A stretch of DNA of 64,000 bases from Acanthamoeba castellanii str. Neff. Taxonomy: Eukaryota > Discosea > Longamoebia > Acanthamoebidae. Location: the NCBI RefSeq assembly GCF_000313135.1, contig NW_004457269.1, positions 190,385 to 254,384 of the forward strand, written 5' to 3'. Positions 30,241-40,331 of this stretch are shown piece by piece. How positions within the stretch are numbered: position 1 is the first letter of the stretch; the number at the start of each line of letters is the position of its first letter. Made by a program: the position numbers and the translations under genes. The notes under the pieces are model-generated. The model ran no database searches. It had not been told where the DNA came from and saw only the letters and a list, made by a program, of their open reading frames with translations.

Positions 30241-30641
30241 CTACAAGAGGAAACCTGGGCGTCTATCAATTTGGCCACTTGAGAAGAGACAAGCGGAGAA
30301 AGGAGTCTGGCCACCGCTGGCGTGAGGCCATCCGGTGAGGCTGCGAGCGGCCAGCCACCTCTGGACACAGTCGCTTCGCTTCTCGGTGTCCGTTCCCGCG
30401 TCGATGCGCCCACTCCTGGTGAGCTCCAAGCAGAGCGTAAAGGCCAAAGGGTCGTGTACGGCCGTGGCGTGGTCGAAGATTACGGTCGAGATCACCGCGA
30501 GGCGCTTCGAATCGATGAATTCGCGCGCAAAAGGCCGCGAGTTGGACAACGAGGCCCGGATGCAATCCGTGTGGCATGAAGGTGCCGTTGTGGCGAGGGC
30601 GAACGCGGCCCAAATGGTGAAGTCTCCGGTGTGCGAAGGGG
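30241..30641 (-). CDS. C-terminal part of a protein running into the assembly gap
   Basis: Minus-strand frame running out of the gap: HTGDFTIWAAFALATTAPS, RAVISTV-type hydrophobic segments (KRLAVISTVIFDHATAVHD) and RSDCVQRWLAARSLTGW, stop at 30241. It may or may not belong to the same gene as 31105-31680 across the gap. No family recognised. Confidence 0.4.
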
Positions 30642-31104
30642 NNNNNNNNNNNNNNNNNNNNNNNNNNNNNNNNNNNNNNNNNNNNNNNNNNNNNNNNNNN
30701 NNNNNNNNNNNNNNNNNNNNNNNNNNNNNNNNNNNNNNNNNNNNNNNNNNNNNNNNNNNNNNNNNNNNNNNNNNNNNNNNNNNNNNNNNNNNNNNNNNNN
30801 NNNNNNNNNNNNNNNNNNNNNNNNNNNNNNNNNNNNNNNNNNNNNNNNNNNNNNNNNNNNNNNNNNNNNNNNNNNNNNNNNNNNNNNNNNNNNNNNNNNN
30901 NNNNNNNNNNNNNNNNNNNNNNNNNNNNNNNNNNNNNNNNNNNNNNNNNNNNNNNNNNNNNNNNNNNNNNNNNNNNNNNNNNNNNNNNNNNNNNNNNNNN
31001 NNNNNNNNNNNNNNNNNNNNNNNNNNNNNNNNNNNNNNNNNNNNNNNNNNNNNNNNNNNNNNNNNNNNNNNNNNNNNNNNNNNNNNNNNNNNNNNNNNNN
31101 NNNN
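30642..31104. other. assembly gap (463 N)
   Basis: All bases are N. The gene structure on either side cannot be joined from this sequence. Confidence 1.
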
Positions 31105-31680
31105 CCCCGAACGACGGGTCGTACGACAGGACCTCGGTCGCGGCGTCGAACGACGGGAAATCGACCAGAATGGAGCCAAAGTCGGCCGACAGGCTCGCGG
31201 TGACGTTGGACGAGCGATGGGCGCCGGTGGGCGCCGTCAGCGAGTCATCGGCCTCCTGCGCGCTGTAGACCAGGGCGAAGCCGTACAGGCCCACGCTGAC
31301 GTCAGCAGTGGAGTTGGCCACGTGTAGGCTCAGGCTGGACGTGGCCGCCGCGGCGTCGTCGACGCGGTCGGCCGAGCCCACCAGGGGGTGGGAGGCCAGG
31401 CTCATCGCGAGCCGCAGGCGGTGGGCCGCGCCGGCAAAGGGCCACCGGCGGGCGTTGAAGGTGTACTTGAGGTGGTTGCGCGGCACTGTGACCGCGATCT
31501 CGCCCCACGGCTGGGTGAAGGCCGAATCGGGCGAGAGCACGTAGGCGATGGCCACCTCGGCGCCGTTGGCCAGCGTGGCCCGGAACGTGATCTCGTCGAC
31601 CGTGGCGCCGTTCGACCGGACCGCCGTGGCCGGCCTGGTCCTGTTGGCGGTGTGGTTCTACCACCACCAGCCGATCGACA
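31105..31680 (-). CDS. extracellular-type domain protein, partial
   Basis: Minus-strand frame entering the gap: EITFRATLANGAEVAIAYVL, EIAVTVPRNHLKYTFNARRW, SLHVANSTADVSVGLYGFAL. The alternating pattern suggests a beta-sandwich, with Asn-X-Ser/Thr sites, so probably secreted or surface-exposed. A TAG stop lies upstream of the start of similarity near 31660, so the true 5' end is probably an intron boundary. It overlaps the first 130 bases of the opposite-strand frame at 31548. Confidence 0.4.
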
Positions 31681-34499
31681 ACGTAACAACAACCACAGCA
31701 CCAGCAGCAGCAACGCCTGTGCACACGACCCCGTCGGCCGCCCATGCACCATCCATGGCCGAGGGTCCCTTTGATCCGCACCACTGGCTGCAGCATTCCT
31801 CGCTGCAGGGCACTCCGTGGCCGCTCCTGCGGGCCAACGCACCTTCCTCCGAAGCGTTGCAGTTTGGCGCCTGCGGCGACATGTACGACGTCCTGCGGCG
31901 CGCCGTGGACGTCATCGACAGCGACCACGAACAAGCGAGCCAAGAGCTCGACGTACAGTCTGCTCGCGTGCGCGCTGAGGTGATAGCGTCCCTTCTCAAC
32001 ATGCGACTCTTGTCTGTTGAGCAGGCACGCGCCTCCAGCATGCACAAGGTGAATTCTGCGTTGGCAGCCGTCATCTTGGCCCTGCGCCTCTCCGATCCCG
32101 CCGGCGAGTGCCGCCTGGCTCGCGGGGCTTGGGACGCCGGCGTGTGGCGCCAGCACGACACCCTTAAAGCCTTCAACCGTGGCTTGGCGCTCATCAGCAC
32201 GTTCCCCTCGCGCTCGCCTTCCAGGTCTCCCGTTGGGATGCGCTCGGCGTCTCCTGTTATCTCCCGCTCTCCTTCGCATACGGGCTCGCCTTCTCCTGGT
32301 TTTGCTTCGGCCACGCCGTCGGTGCCTTTCATCACGCCGTTCCCTTCGCGCAGTCCCTCGTCGTCGGCAGCGCCGTCCAGGTCAGCGACGCCCTCGCGAT
32401 CTCCCGGCTTTTCGGCTTCCGCCAGTCCCACGCTGTCAGCATCCGGCTCGCGCTCGCCCTTCCCCTCGCCTTCAGGATCAGCCTTGCCGTCGCTGGGCGC
32501 CTCGCCGTCTCCTTCGCCGGCCTTGGTATCACCATTCCCATCGCGCTCGCCGTCGCCCACGGCCTTCCCTTCTGTCTCTTCGACATCATCGCCTTCTTTG
32601 GGTTCCAGCCCTTCTTCGAGCCCGACGGTCTCTAGCACTCCGACGGCGTCATCCACCTCCAACCCAACCCCGAGTCCGACCGGAACGACGAGCATCTCTC
32701 CATCTGCGAGCCTTGCACCCTCAACTACACCAAGCACCTCACCGTTGGCCACTCTTTCATCGACCCCTTCACTGTCGCCCAACGTCTCCCCCTCTGGTGA
32801 GTCCGCTCCCCCCCGTGTCTTCTACGTCCATCTGTGCAATACAGCATTGTGCGTGTATCCGTTCCATGTCAAATCTACATCTACATCTACATCTGCCTCC
32901 TCCTCTGCCTCTACAACCACCTCTGCCTCCACTTCAGCATCCATCCACCATCAGCACACTCACTACAACTGCACTTTGATGCCGCGGTGACAGGATTACT
33001 AACTCTTTGTTGTGTGTGTATGGCATTGCTACAGGTACGGCGAGTATCGCCCCGACAACGAGTCCTTCGCCTTCGTCGTCGCTGAGTCCGTCGCCCTCGG
33101 TGACTCCGACCATCTCAGTCACGCCCAGCGTCACTCCCAGCATCTCGCTGAGTCCCTCGCCTTCGGTGACCCCGACCATTTCGGTCACGCCCAGTGTCAC
33201 TCCCAGCATCTCGCTGAGCCCTTCGCCTTCAGTGACCCCGACCATCTCAGTCACGCCCAGCGTCACTCCCAGTATCTCGCTGAGTCCTTCGCCTTCGGTG
33301 ACCCCGACCATTTCGGTCACGCCCAGCACCACTCCCAGTATCTCGCTGAGCCCTTCGCCATCAGTGACCCCGACCATATCGGTCACGCCCAGCATCACTC
33401 CCAGTGTCTCACTGAGCCCTTCCCCCTCGGTGACCCCTACCATCTCGGTCACGCCCAGCGTCACTCCTAGCACTTCGCTGAGTCCCTCGCCTTCAGTCAC
33501 TCCAACCATTTCAGTCACGCCCAGCCTTTCACGGAGCCCTTCGCCTTCGGTGACGTCGACCATGTCTGTTTCAAGGTCTCCCACTCCATCAGGTATGTGT
33601 ACTTTCCGCTTTCTTACATTCACCACCACCATCACCACCATCACTTGCCACATCTACTGCATCTGCCGCCTCCCCCCCACATCGACTGCATCTACCGCCT
33701 CCCCCCTCATCGACTACATCTGCCGACTCAACGTCGACTGCATCTGCTGCCTCTACGGCAGGCGAATATTTATATTGCAACTGCTGTGCCAAACACACTC
33801 ACCGACGCCGCTAAAGCCACGCATCTGGAAGCCCGTGCCTCTACACGCGATCTGACGACAGCCTTTAACGTTGCTTTCATTTGGACAGGCACGCCGACTC
33901 GCAGTCCCACCCCGTCGCGTACTCCATCGCCAAGCCTGTGTACAGCCGTCGGTCAGCCGTGTAGCGCCATCCCTTGCTGTCCCGGCAGCGAATGCTATTT
34001 CAACGGGGTGACGCTGACGTGCCGAGCCCTGCCCAGCCCTTCCGCCACGCCAACGCGCTCGCCAACACCCTCGTCTAGTCCTTCGTTCGGTTCTTCGCGC
34101 ACGCCCACGCCGTCCATCACGCCGACGGCGTCGCCGAGTCCCTACTGCGCGCCGCTCAATGCGTCCTGTTTGAACTTTCCGCCCGTGGTGCCATGCTGCC
34201 TACCGTATCTATGTCAGGAGCAGGGCGTTGGTGGCGCTAGCATTTGCGTCGCACCAAGTCCGTCCCCAAGCATCACGCCTTCGCCCACCTCGACACCGTC
34301 AGCGAGTCCTTCCTTTGGCGCTTCGGTTTCGCCCACACGCTCACCCACGCCGTCGCCCTCCTTCACATGCAGCGCTCCCGGCAACGGGTGCATCGAGCCC
34401 ACCATCGTTTGTTGTCCTGGCTCGGTGTGCGTCTACAGCGGCACATTCGGAACTTGCACAGTGACAACGCCAGACTTGCTCTTTTCTGCCGCATGGTAG
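31548..34499 (+). CDS. mucin-like Ser/Pro-rich surface protein with three six-cysteine modules
   Basis: Three exons, 31548-32796, 33035-33592 and 33889-34499, with GT-AG introns of 238 and 296 bases; both junctions keep frame in a GG/N codon and the total is 2418 bases (805 aa). Exon 1 encodes a possible N-terminal membrane segment (VAGLVLLAVWFYHH), a helical globular domain (about residues 80-220), then a Ser/Pro/Thr stalk. Exon 2 is almost entirely a 22-residue repeat. Exon 3 has three modules of pattern C-x(5-6)-C-x(4-7)-CC-x4-C-x(8-9)-C separated by Ser/Pro linkers, the cysteine order of inhibitor-cystine-knot folds. It is probably heavily O-glycosylated and cell-surface or secreted. The introns suggest a host gene. 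The true start could be later (an ATG occurs at MAEGPFDPHH). Confidence 0.75.
33089..33540. repeat. 66-bp coding minisatellite, about 6.8 units
   Basis: Repeated units of about 66 bases encode a 22-residue Ser/Pro/Thr/Val repeat (for example VTPTISVTPSVTPSISLSPS) in exon 2 of the surface-protein gene. Units differ by synonymous and conservative changes, which points to selection on the amino-acid pattern. Confidence 0.9.
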
Positions 34500-34667
34500 A
34501 TGGGGAAGAATGGGTCATGGTGAATCTGTATATATGCATGTTGGCATTGGAAAAAAACTACATCTCTTGGCCAATCACATCATCTCGTGCTGCCCCCACC
34601 GCGGAGGTTCGCGGGCAAGGAGATCAGCCCGGCGGCACTGTGCTACGCGATCGACCAAGAGCGGGCG

Positions 34668-36155
34668 ATGATCTCAGCCGAAGACCACCAGCGCCCCGGC
34701 GGCTCCCCTTCGCCAGGGGCCGCAAGCCCCTCTGGAGGAGAGCACGACGTGCACTCGCGCCTCTTCCAACTGGTGCTCACGGGAGGCCTCGAGGGCCGCC
34801 ACTTTGGCGACTATTGCATCGTCAGCCGCCAATGCCTCTTGGCCGTGGGCCGCCTGGAGGGGGCCAGGCAGATCGACGAGGACGCCAACGACGGCGAGGA
34901 TGCCTTGGCCGGAGGGGCCGCCGTCGAGAGCATCACCCGCGAGCCTGCCTGGGGCCAAGTGCCCCCGTGGCAGGTCGGCGGAGAGGGAGGTGATGGCGAT
35001 GATGACGCCGACGACGACGATGGCGGCGACGGACACTCCAGAGGGACAACCTATGGCGCGCGAGACAAGCGACTGGCCTACTTGGGATCTGTGCGCCTGT
35101 GCCCGTGCTTCATCGCCTACGAGGACCTCAGCATCGACGTGCGCGTCATCGGCAGCGGCTCCTACGGCCAGGTGCACAAGGGCCGATGGAAGGGCAGCAA
35201 GGTGGCGGTAAAGCGCCTCATCTACATCAACCGCCGGAGCGAGGAAGCCATCCAGCGCCTCCTCTCGGAGACGGCCGTTCTCTCGACCGTCGAACACCGC
35301 AACGTGGTCAGGTTCGTCGGCGCCTGCATCCAGGAGCCCCGTCTCTGCATCGTCACCGAGTACATCTCTGGCGGCAGCCTCCGTAGCCACCTCGACGGCG
35401 GCAGACAAGGAAGTCGCGGCGGTGGCGGCAGCAGCGGCTCGGTGGCGTTTGACATGCGAGCGCGCATCAGCATGCTGCTCGGGGCCGCCAAGGGCCTGCG
35501 CCACCTCCACCGCAAGGGCATCCACCACTGCGATGTCAAGGCAGCCAACCTGCTGGTAGAGCCCGTGGAGAACAGCCTCCCCACCATCAAGGTGTGCGAC
35601 TTTGGCATGGCCCACACCAAGAACCAGGCGCGCACCACCACCCGAGGCGGCACGCCGGCCTGGACGGCGCCAGAGATCATCCGCGGGGGCAAGCGCACCG
35701 ACCGCAGCGACGTCTACTCGTTCGGCATCCTCATGTGGGAGGTGCTCACGAGACGCAGGCCCTTTGCCGGCCTGCCGACCATGTCCATATCGCTGCAGGT
35801 GTTGGAAGGCGAGCGGCCGTCCATCCCTCTGGACACGCCCAACGACTACCGCTCGCTGATGGTGCGATGCTGGGCCGAGGACCCTGCCGACCGCCCCTCG
35901 ATGATAGAAATCGCGAGCCAACTCAAGCGGATGGCCGCCACCCGCAATGCCGCCCACGACAACGTCGGCAGCGACGACTTGGCCCGCCACCGCCTGCCCG
36001 AGTTGAGCGACGACGTCTCTGACGACGACGAGGACGACATCGAGGGCCAGTATGACCAGAGCGACTCCAACTCGGACATCGACGGCGGCAGCCAGCCATG
36101 CCACAGCAAGAGGAAGGGCAAAGGCAAACGCGCCTTGGACACTCTGGTCATTTAG
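34668..36155 (+). CDS. TKL-type protein kinase with long acidic N-terminus, 495 aa
   Basis: From ATG 34668; the frame is open further upstream and similarity-like sequence (SPAALCYAIDQER) may start in an upstream exon. An acidic Asp/Gly linker precedes the kinase domain (about residues 155-420). Visible parts: glycine loop GSGSYGQVHKG, VAVKRL lysine (about 182), VTEYISGGSLRSHL hinge, catalytic loop HHCDVKAANLL, DFGMAH, TPAWTAPEII and DVYSFGILMWEVLT. The HRD arginine is replaced by cysteine (HCD). Overall style (GRWKG.KVAVKR, VGACIQEP.LCIVTE) is that of the TKL kinases abundant in Acanthamoeba and its giant viruses. The tail is acidic then basic (KRKGKGKR). Serine/threonine or dual specificity is likely. 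Confidence 0.88.
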   Translation: MISAEDHQRPGGSPSPGAASPSGGEHDVHSRLFQLVLTGGLEGRHFGDYCIVSRQCLLAVGRLEGARQIDEDANDGEDALAGGAAVESITREPAWGQVPPWQVGGEGGDGDDDADDDDGGDGHSRGTTYGARDKRLAYLGSVRLCPCFIAYEDLSIDVRVIGSGSYGQVHKGRWKGSKVAVKRLIYINRRSEEAIQRLLSETAVLSTVEHRNVVRFVGACIQEPRLCIVTEYISGGSLRSHLDGGRQGSRGGGGSSGSVAFDMRARISMLLGAAKGLRHLHRKGIHHCDVKAANLLVEPVENSLPTIKVCDFGMAHTKNQARTTTRGGTPAWTAPEIIRGGKRTDRSDVYSFGILMWEVLTRRRPFAGLPTMSISLQVLEGERPSIPLDTPNDYRSLMVRCWAEDPADRPSMIEIASQLKRMAATRNAAHDNVGSDDLARHRLPELSDDVSDDDEDDIEGQYDQSDSNSDIDGGSQPCHSKRKGKGKRALDTLVI

Positions 36156-36225
36156 CCACCCCCCCTAAAAGCCAATGTTAATCCATCTTTCTTGAAACCT
36201 GGGCTTGTTAATACGCGAGGAGCAT

Positions 36226-37135
36226 TTATCGCCAAACTTCCAACAGACTCTCTGGTATTGGTGACCTCTGGACAGTGAACGTCGCTCCATTCCCCACTTG
36301 CAGTCGCCCCACGCACACACGACATGTCCGCCAAAGCGCCGTCAAACCTTTCGATCGTCTTGCTGGGGATGGCGACATACTCAACCCGACTCGAGGAGGC
36401 GGTGGCGCAGGGCGCTGAAATCGCCCCAGCAGCAAGGTTTGAGGTGCTACACCAACCGCCGCGAAACAAAAGGGGCATGATTCAACAAATCTAATTAGAC
36501 CTGGCTTATAGTATTCGTTCAAAGGGATGCCGTAGCGAAATGGCCTATCCCACCGAGAGGGGTCACTCTTGCAAGTGTGTGGGGTGCTGCGCTCGTCGAG
36601 ACGAGAATGTCTGATAAGTAGTTTCAGCGTGCTGTCGGCTGTTCCTTGAGGCAACACGGCTTCGAGGGCCTCGCGGTCCACTATGCCTCCCTTGGCGATG
36701 ATCTGGGCGATGGAGCAGCGGTAGTAGCCGTGTGTCACGGCGGTGGCCACCGCGTTCCATTGGCTGAACGGCGCGAAGCCGGCGTCGTGGATATATGTAG
36801 GGTGTGCGGGTGTTTATGATGTCGCCGATCGTGCAAAGCCATCGCACCACATCAAGGTGGCCCCCGCTTACGGCCTTGCCGAGCAACGTTCGCGCCAACA
36901 TAGGCCAGTGGCCGGCCTCGAAGCCATCTTTGTCCTTCAGGTGCTGCAACACACCGAGCGGCGCACCGGCTGCCAGGACGGCCCACGGCTTGCGGTTCTT
37001 GAGGCGTTTGGCGACTTCGACGGCCAACGGCCATGTGAGCACGGCACGGGAAGCGATATACAGAGCAACAACATCGCGAGCACGATCAAGGTGGTCGAAG
37101 ATGGCCGCCCGCATCTCCGATGGAAGGGCGCACAT
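36226..37135 (-). pseudogene. F-box/ankyrin protein, one frameshift
   Basis: ATG 37135 begins with an F-box-like helix (LPSEMRAAIFDHLDRARDVV) followed by an ankyrin-type unit (GHLDVVRWLCTIGDI). Near 36780 the frame slips and continues in the frame of 36750-36226: WNAVATAVTHGYYRCSIAQI, GGIVDREALEAVLPQGTADS. F-box plus ankyrin is a signature combination of amoebal giant viruses (adaptors for host ubiquitin ligase). The part past about 36450 looks less like coding sequence, so the end is uncertain. Confidence 0.6.
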
Positions 37136-37731
37136 GACTCGCGCTGCTCTGTCATTTGCTGACCTGCTTGCTCCTGGTTGAAGAACGGACGAGAGGGAGA
37201 TGGGCAGCGGCGCCAGTCAGAGTCTGCGCCGCCGCACGCGAAAGAGACAGCAATTCCGACGACGAGCGTTTCCTCCCGCACAGCCAACAGCCGAGAGAGG
37301 CCGCCAGAAAACAGTGGCAATGAAAAACCCATACGGGAAGGATAACGCTCCCAGAAGATTAGCGCGACCCCCACGTCTCGGGATTAGATGAAGGGCATCA
37401 GGGCGTCGCCGCTCACAATAGCCATGACGTCATGACGGCAACGTTTTCGGCCAATTGCGAACCAGCGACGAACTTAGCCTCCACTGGCGTTCGTCCGCGC
37501 CATTGCAAGGGGGAGGGTTGTCTCGGATCAACTGAACGTATCCAGATCACCCTCTCTCCTTACACGAGCCCGCCTCATCCATAAGTAGCGACGACGTGCG
37601 ATAGTGCTCTTCATACCGCCACACCACCAAACCACCAAACTATCAGCCTCGCTTCTCTGCACATTCCTCCCCTCCACCGACCCATCCGTCACCGCCTCTG
37701 CCCACGCCTTTGTCACGGTCAACCGAACACA
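37136..37731. other. intergenic, divergent promoter region
   Basis: No gene supported. It lies between divergent transcription units (F-box/ankyrin remnant leftward, secreted protein rightward) and contains short CCACCAAA repeats near 37620. Confidence 0.4.
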
Positions 37732-38370
37732 ATGACTGGACTAGACCTCAAGTTTGGCGCCGTGATCGCCGTCGCCCTTCTGTGCGTCTTTGTCGGCCTC
37801 GGTGCTGCTGGTGCTGCTCCTGGTCCCGGCCCCGCCTTCTCCAAGAGAACCGAGATGCCGCTCAAGTACCAGTACACGTGGAAACTCTACAGCCTCAACG
37901 TGTCGGGCTATTGCAACATCGACTACAGCGACCCCGTCAACCGTCCGCTCAAGTGCGGCGCCGCGACCGCCAACACCACCTTTGCCCTCACGGGCACCGA
38001 TCCGTCCATCGTGTCGCAGGATTGGGTCCAGACCCCGTCGATCCCCGCCATCCTCAACCCGCTGTCGGCCTACAACTGGTGCATCCCGAACGCCAAGGCA
38101 GGCTAAACCAACTGGACCACGTTCTGCGCCGGCAGCCGAAGCACCAGCGGCTGGTTCTCCATGCTCAAGGTTGAAGGCACGGGCAGCGGCGACAGCACGC
38201 AATACTATTATAGCGGCCAACCCATCAAGTTGCTCGATGCGCGCCTCAGCCCCACCACCTATGCGCGCGTCAACCCGGCCACCGGCTACGTCGTCTTTGA
38301 CTCGACCGACCCCGCCACCACTGGAAGCGGCCCCACCATCTTCCGTATCGACGCAGTGCAGCAGCCCTAG
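37732..38370 (+). pseudogene. secreted protein gene with one in-frame TAA
   Basis: ATG 37732 encodes a signal peptide (FGAVIAVALLCVFVGLGAAG). The frame runs 124 residues to TAA 38104-38106 and then continues in the same frame as clean protein-like sequence (TNWTTFCAGSRSTSGWFSML; KLLDARLSPTTYARVNPATG) to TAG at 38368-38370. CAA to TAA, a single transition, would explain the stop. The full frame would give 212 residues with several Asn-X-Ser/Thr sites and cysteines, similar in build to the secreted proteins at 25787 and 55318. Alternatively the gene is read through or the stop is a sequencing error. Confidence 0.65.
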
Positions 38371-38552
38371 AGCCGCCGTTCCCGTTTTTTTGGCATAGCG
38401 CTTAGCAGCCAACTCCTTCCACCGCCCTTATTTGTCACAAACTCCTTGTTAGCATAAATCAATCCCCCCCCGCCCTCCAACCTTTCGCCACCATCAATAG
38501 CAACGACAAGAGGAGATCCTTGCCATCCTCGTATTGCGGACACAGAGACAAC

Positions 38553-38805
38553 ATGACGAAACCACGACGCGGACAATCCAGGAGCCGGTCCTCGGAGGCA
38601 AGTTGAAGACCTCACATGCGTCGCCGCGATCCGCCAAAGGCTGGAGGAGGATTGCGACCTCTTTGTGCCCACAACCGATGACGACGAGGACGACGTCAGG
38701 TTGATCATGGATATGACCGGAGCCACCAGAAGCATCACGTTGCAAGTATTTGCCGCCGCGGGTGAAGACCTTCGTGACACCATACTGTTTTTGAACGATG
38801 ATTGA
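38553..38805 (+). pseudogene. small protein with UBA-like C-terminal domain, frame-broken
   Basis: A basic/Ser-Arg start (ATG 38553, MTKPRRGQSRSRSSEA) is followed by a slip near 38600 into CVAAIRQRLEEDCDLFV, an acidic DDDEDD segment and VRLIMDMTGATRSITLQVFA..GEDLRDTILFLND. The last 38 residues fit a three-helix UBA-like fold as at the end of NAC-alpha. Such domains bind ubiquitin or nascent-chain factors. The call is from the helix pattern only. Confidence 0.4.
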
Positions 38806-39089
38806 CCTCGAACAAACGCCAGGCGGTTTGCTTGCATCCAAATATCTTGAGGACCTCAACGTTAGTCGTACCAGGGGAGAGAGCGAGGGGACTGCTGCCG
38901 CTGCGCTGCTCCAATGTCAACGCGGAAAGCATTTACCTTCGCCAAACAGCCACAGCAGTGGTGAATAAACAAACTCGTCCGCTCATCTCTAGCACAAGAA
39001 GAGAACCAAGTGTTGTTGGTGGGCTTCATTTGGTTCCGCTTCTTCTTCTTCTTCTTTCGCCACGTCAGTCCCAAGTAAAAGGACCCAAC

Positions 39090-40184
39090 ATGCGGCCAAC
39101 TCCGACCATCATCGTGGGCCGCAAGAACGACCACGTCGAATCCTTCCTCGCAGCCACCTTGGTCGCGGCGGACAAGGATCGCACACGCTTCTCCATCGTC
39201 CTCACGCCGGATCTCAATGAGGCGTCGGCCCTTGTGGACCAGTTGGCCTACCACGCCACCATCCCCATGTACCACTGGGAGACGACGCAGTTGGTGGTCA
39301 TCGGCGAGCACTATCTGCCGTCGTCCACCTACCAGCACCTGGAGACGCGCTTTAAGAACGTCGTGTGCGTGTGCTCCCGCGACAATGTCGAAAGGCTGGC
39401 GGTGCAGCACCGACCGCGCAACACCCGGTTGGTGCCCACAAACAGCGTGCTGGAACTGGCGTCCCTAGGCTGGCGCAAGGCCATCATAGACGAAATCGTG
39501 GGCCGGCTCGAGTCGCTAGATTGCGACTTCCCCAATGCCGACATGAAGGACTTTTACTACGGCATTGTGGACAACGACCACGAGCGCACCTTCCACAGGT
39601 TCTATGCCGTGCTCATGGGGCAGATCGACATTGCTGCGGTCAAGAAGCGTGGCCGGCAGATACGCGACTTCCACTTTCCCCTTGTTGATGCACGCGTGCG
39701 CGAGGCCAAACTCGTGCGGATCGTGCTGCCGGGTTCGACCTGGCGGCCTTTGTTGCCTCGCATCGACGACTTTGCGGCCTCCCGAGGCGGCGACAAATCC
39801 TCCTCTTGTGGCAGCAGCGGCGCACCTCGAGAGGACCACTATGACCACCAGCAGGAAGAACCCACAGAGATCCTCATGGGTTGCTGCTACACGCCAGGTT
39901 TAGACACCGTGTGCGCCCTGGCCGACAAAAGCCTATCCGGTGTAGGGCTGGTGGTGACCTTCTGGCCCCTGTTCAACCGCACCATCGTCACCGTGTGCTG
40001 CCGGCCAGAATCGCGCATCGACGCCTATCGCCTCATCCGTCACCTCTTTGATCACGTGCCAGGAACCGCCTTTCGCGGATCGCCCTACTACAGCGAGGCC
40101 AATGTGCCCTCTCTGTGCTTCCCTTGGACAGATCAATACATTGCGGATGCGGGATGGACAGTGGCCTCTCCCAGCACGACTTAA
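39090..40184 (+). CDS. hypothetical conserved-looking enzyme, 364 aa
   Basis: ATG 39090 (MRPTPTIIVGRKNDHVESFL) to TAA. An alpha/beta pattern is visible: TIIVGRKNDHVESFLAATLV, FSIVLTPDLNEASALVDQLA, QLVVIGEHYLPSSTYQHL, VVCVCSRDNVERLA. A C-terminal part follows with VGLVVTFWPLFNRTIVTVCC and a VPGTAFRGSPYYSEANVPSL segment. The layout loosely recalls DHH-type phosphoesterases (N-terminal Rossmann half, C-terminal substrate half with a Gly-rich loop), but the DHH motif is not seen, so I do not assign a function. It is intact, intronless and adjacent to the capsid gene, from whose stop it is separated by about 150 bases on the opposite strand. Confidence 0.6.
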   Translation: MRPTPTIIVGRKNDHVESFLAATLVAADKDRTRFSIVLTPDLNEASALVDQLAYHATIPMYHWETTQLVVIGEHYLPSSTYQHLETRFKNVVCVCSRDNVERLAVQHRPRNTRLVPTNSVLELASLGWRKAIIDEIVGRLESLDCDFPNADMKDFYYGIVDNDHERTFHRFYAVLMGQIDIAAVKKRGRQIRDFHFPLVDARVREAKLVRIVLPGSTWRPLLPRIDDFAASRGGDKSSSCGSSGAPREDHYDHQQEEPTEILMGCCYTPGLDTVCALADKSLSGVGLVVTFWPLFNRTIVTVCCRPESRIDAYRLIRHLFDHVPGTAFRGSPYYSEANVPSLCFPWTDQYIADAGWTVASPSTT

Positions 40185-40331
40185 TCCTCTCGCCGCACCA
40201 CCCCTGAGAAACGGCCCACCATGGCGTGGGGAGGGGGGAGACAGTAAAGATTTTGGTTTTGTTGTTTTTTTCTTGACCAACCATGCTCGTTCTGGAAAGG
40301 GGACAGCAGGGCAAAGAGCGGGCCGGCAACC

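Noticed and set aside
34674..36104. 476-codon minus-strand frame opposite the kinase
   Set aside because: Shadow frame of the kinase with repetitive Val/Ala/Asp composition.
39090..40184. DHH-family phosphoesterase
   Set aside because: The overall layout is suggestive, but the DHH motif and metal-binding residues are not visible, so the gene is left unassigned.
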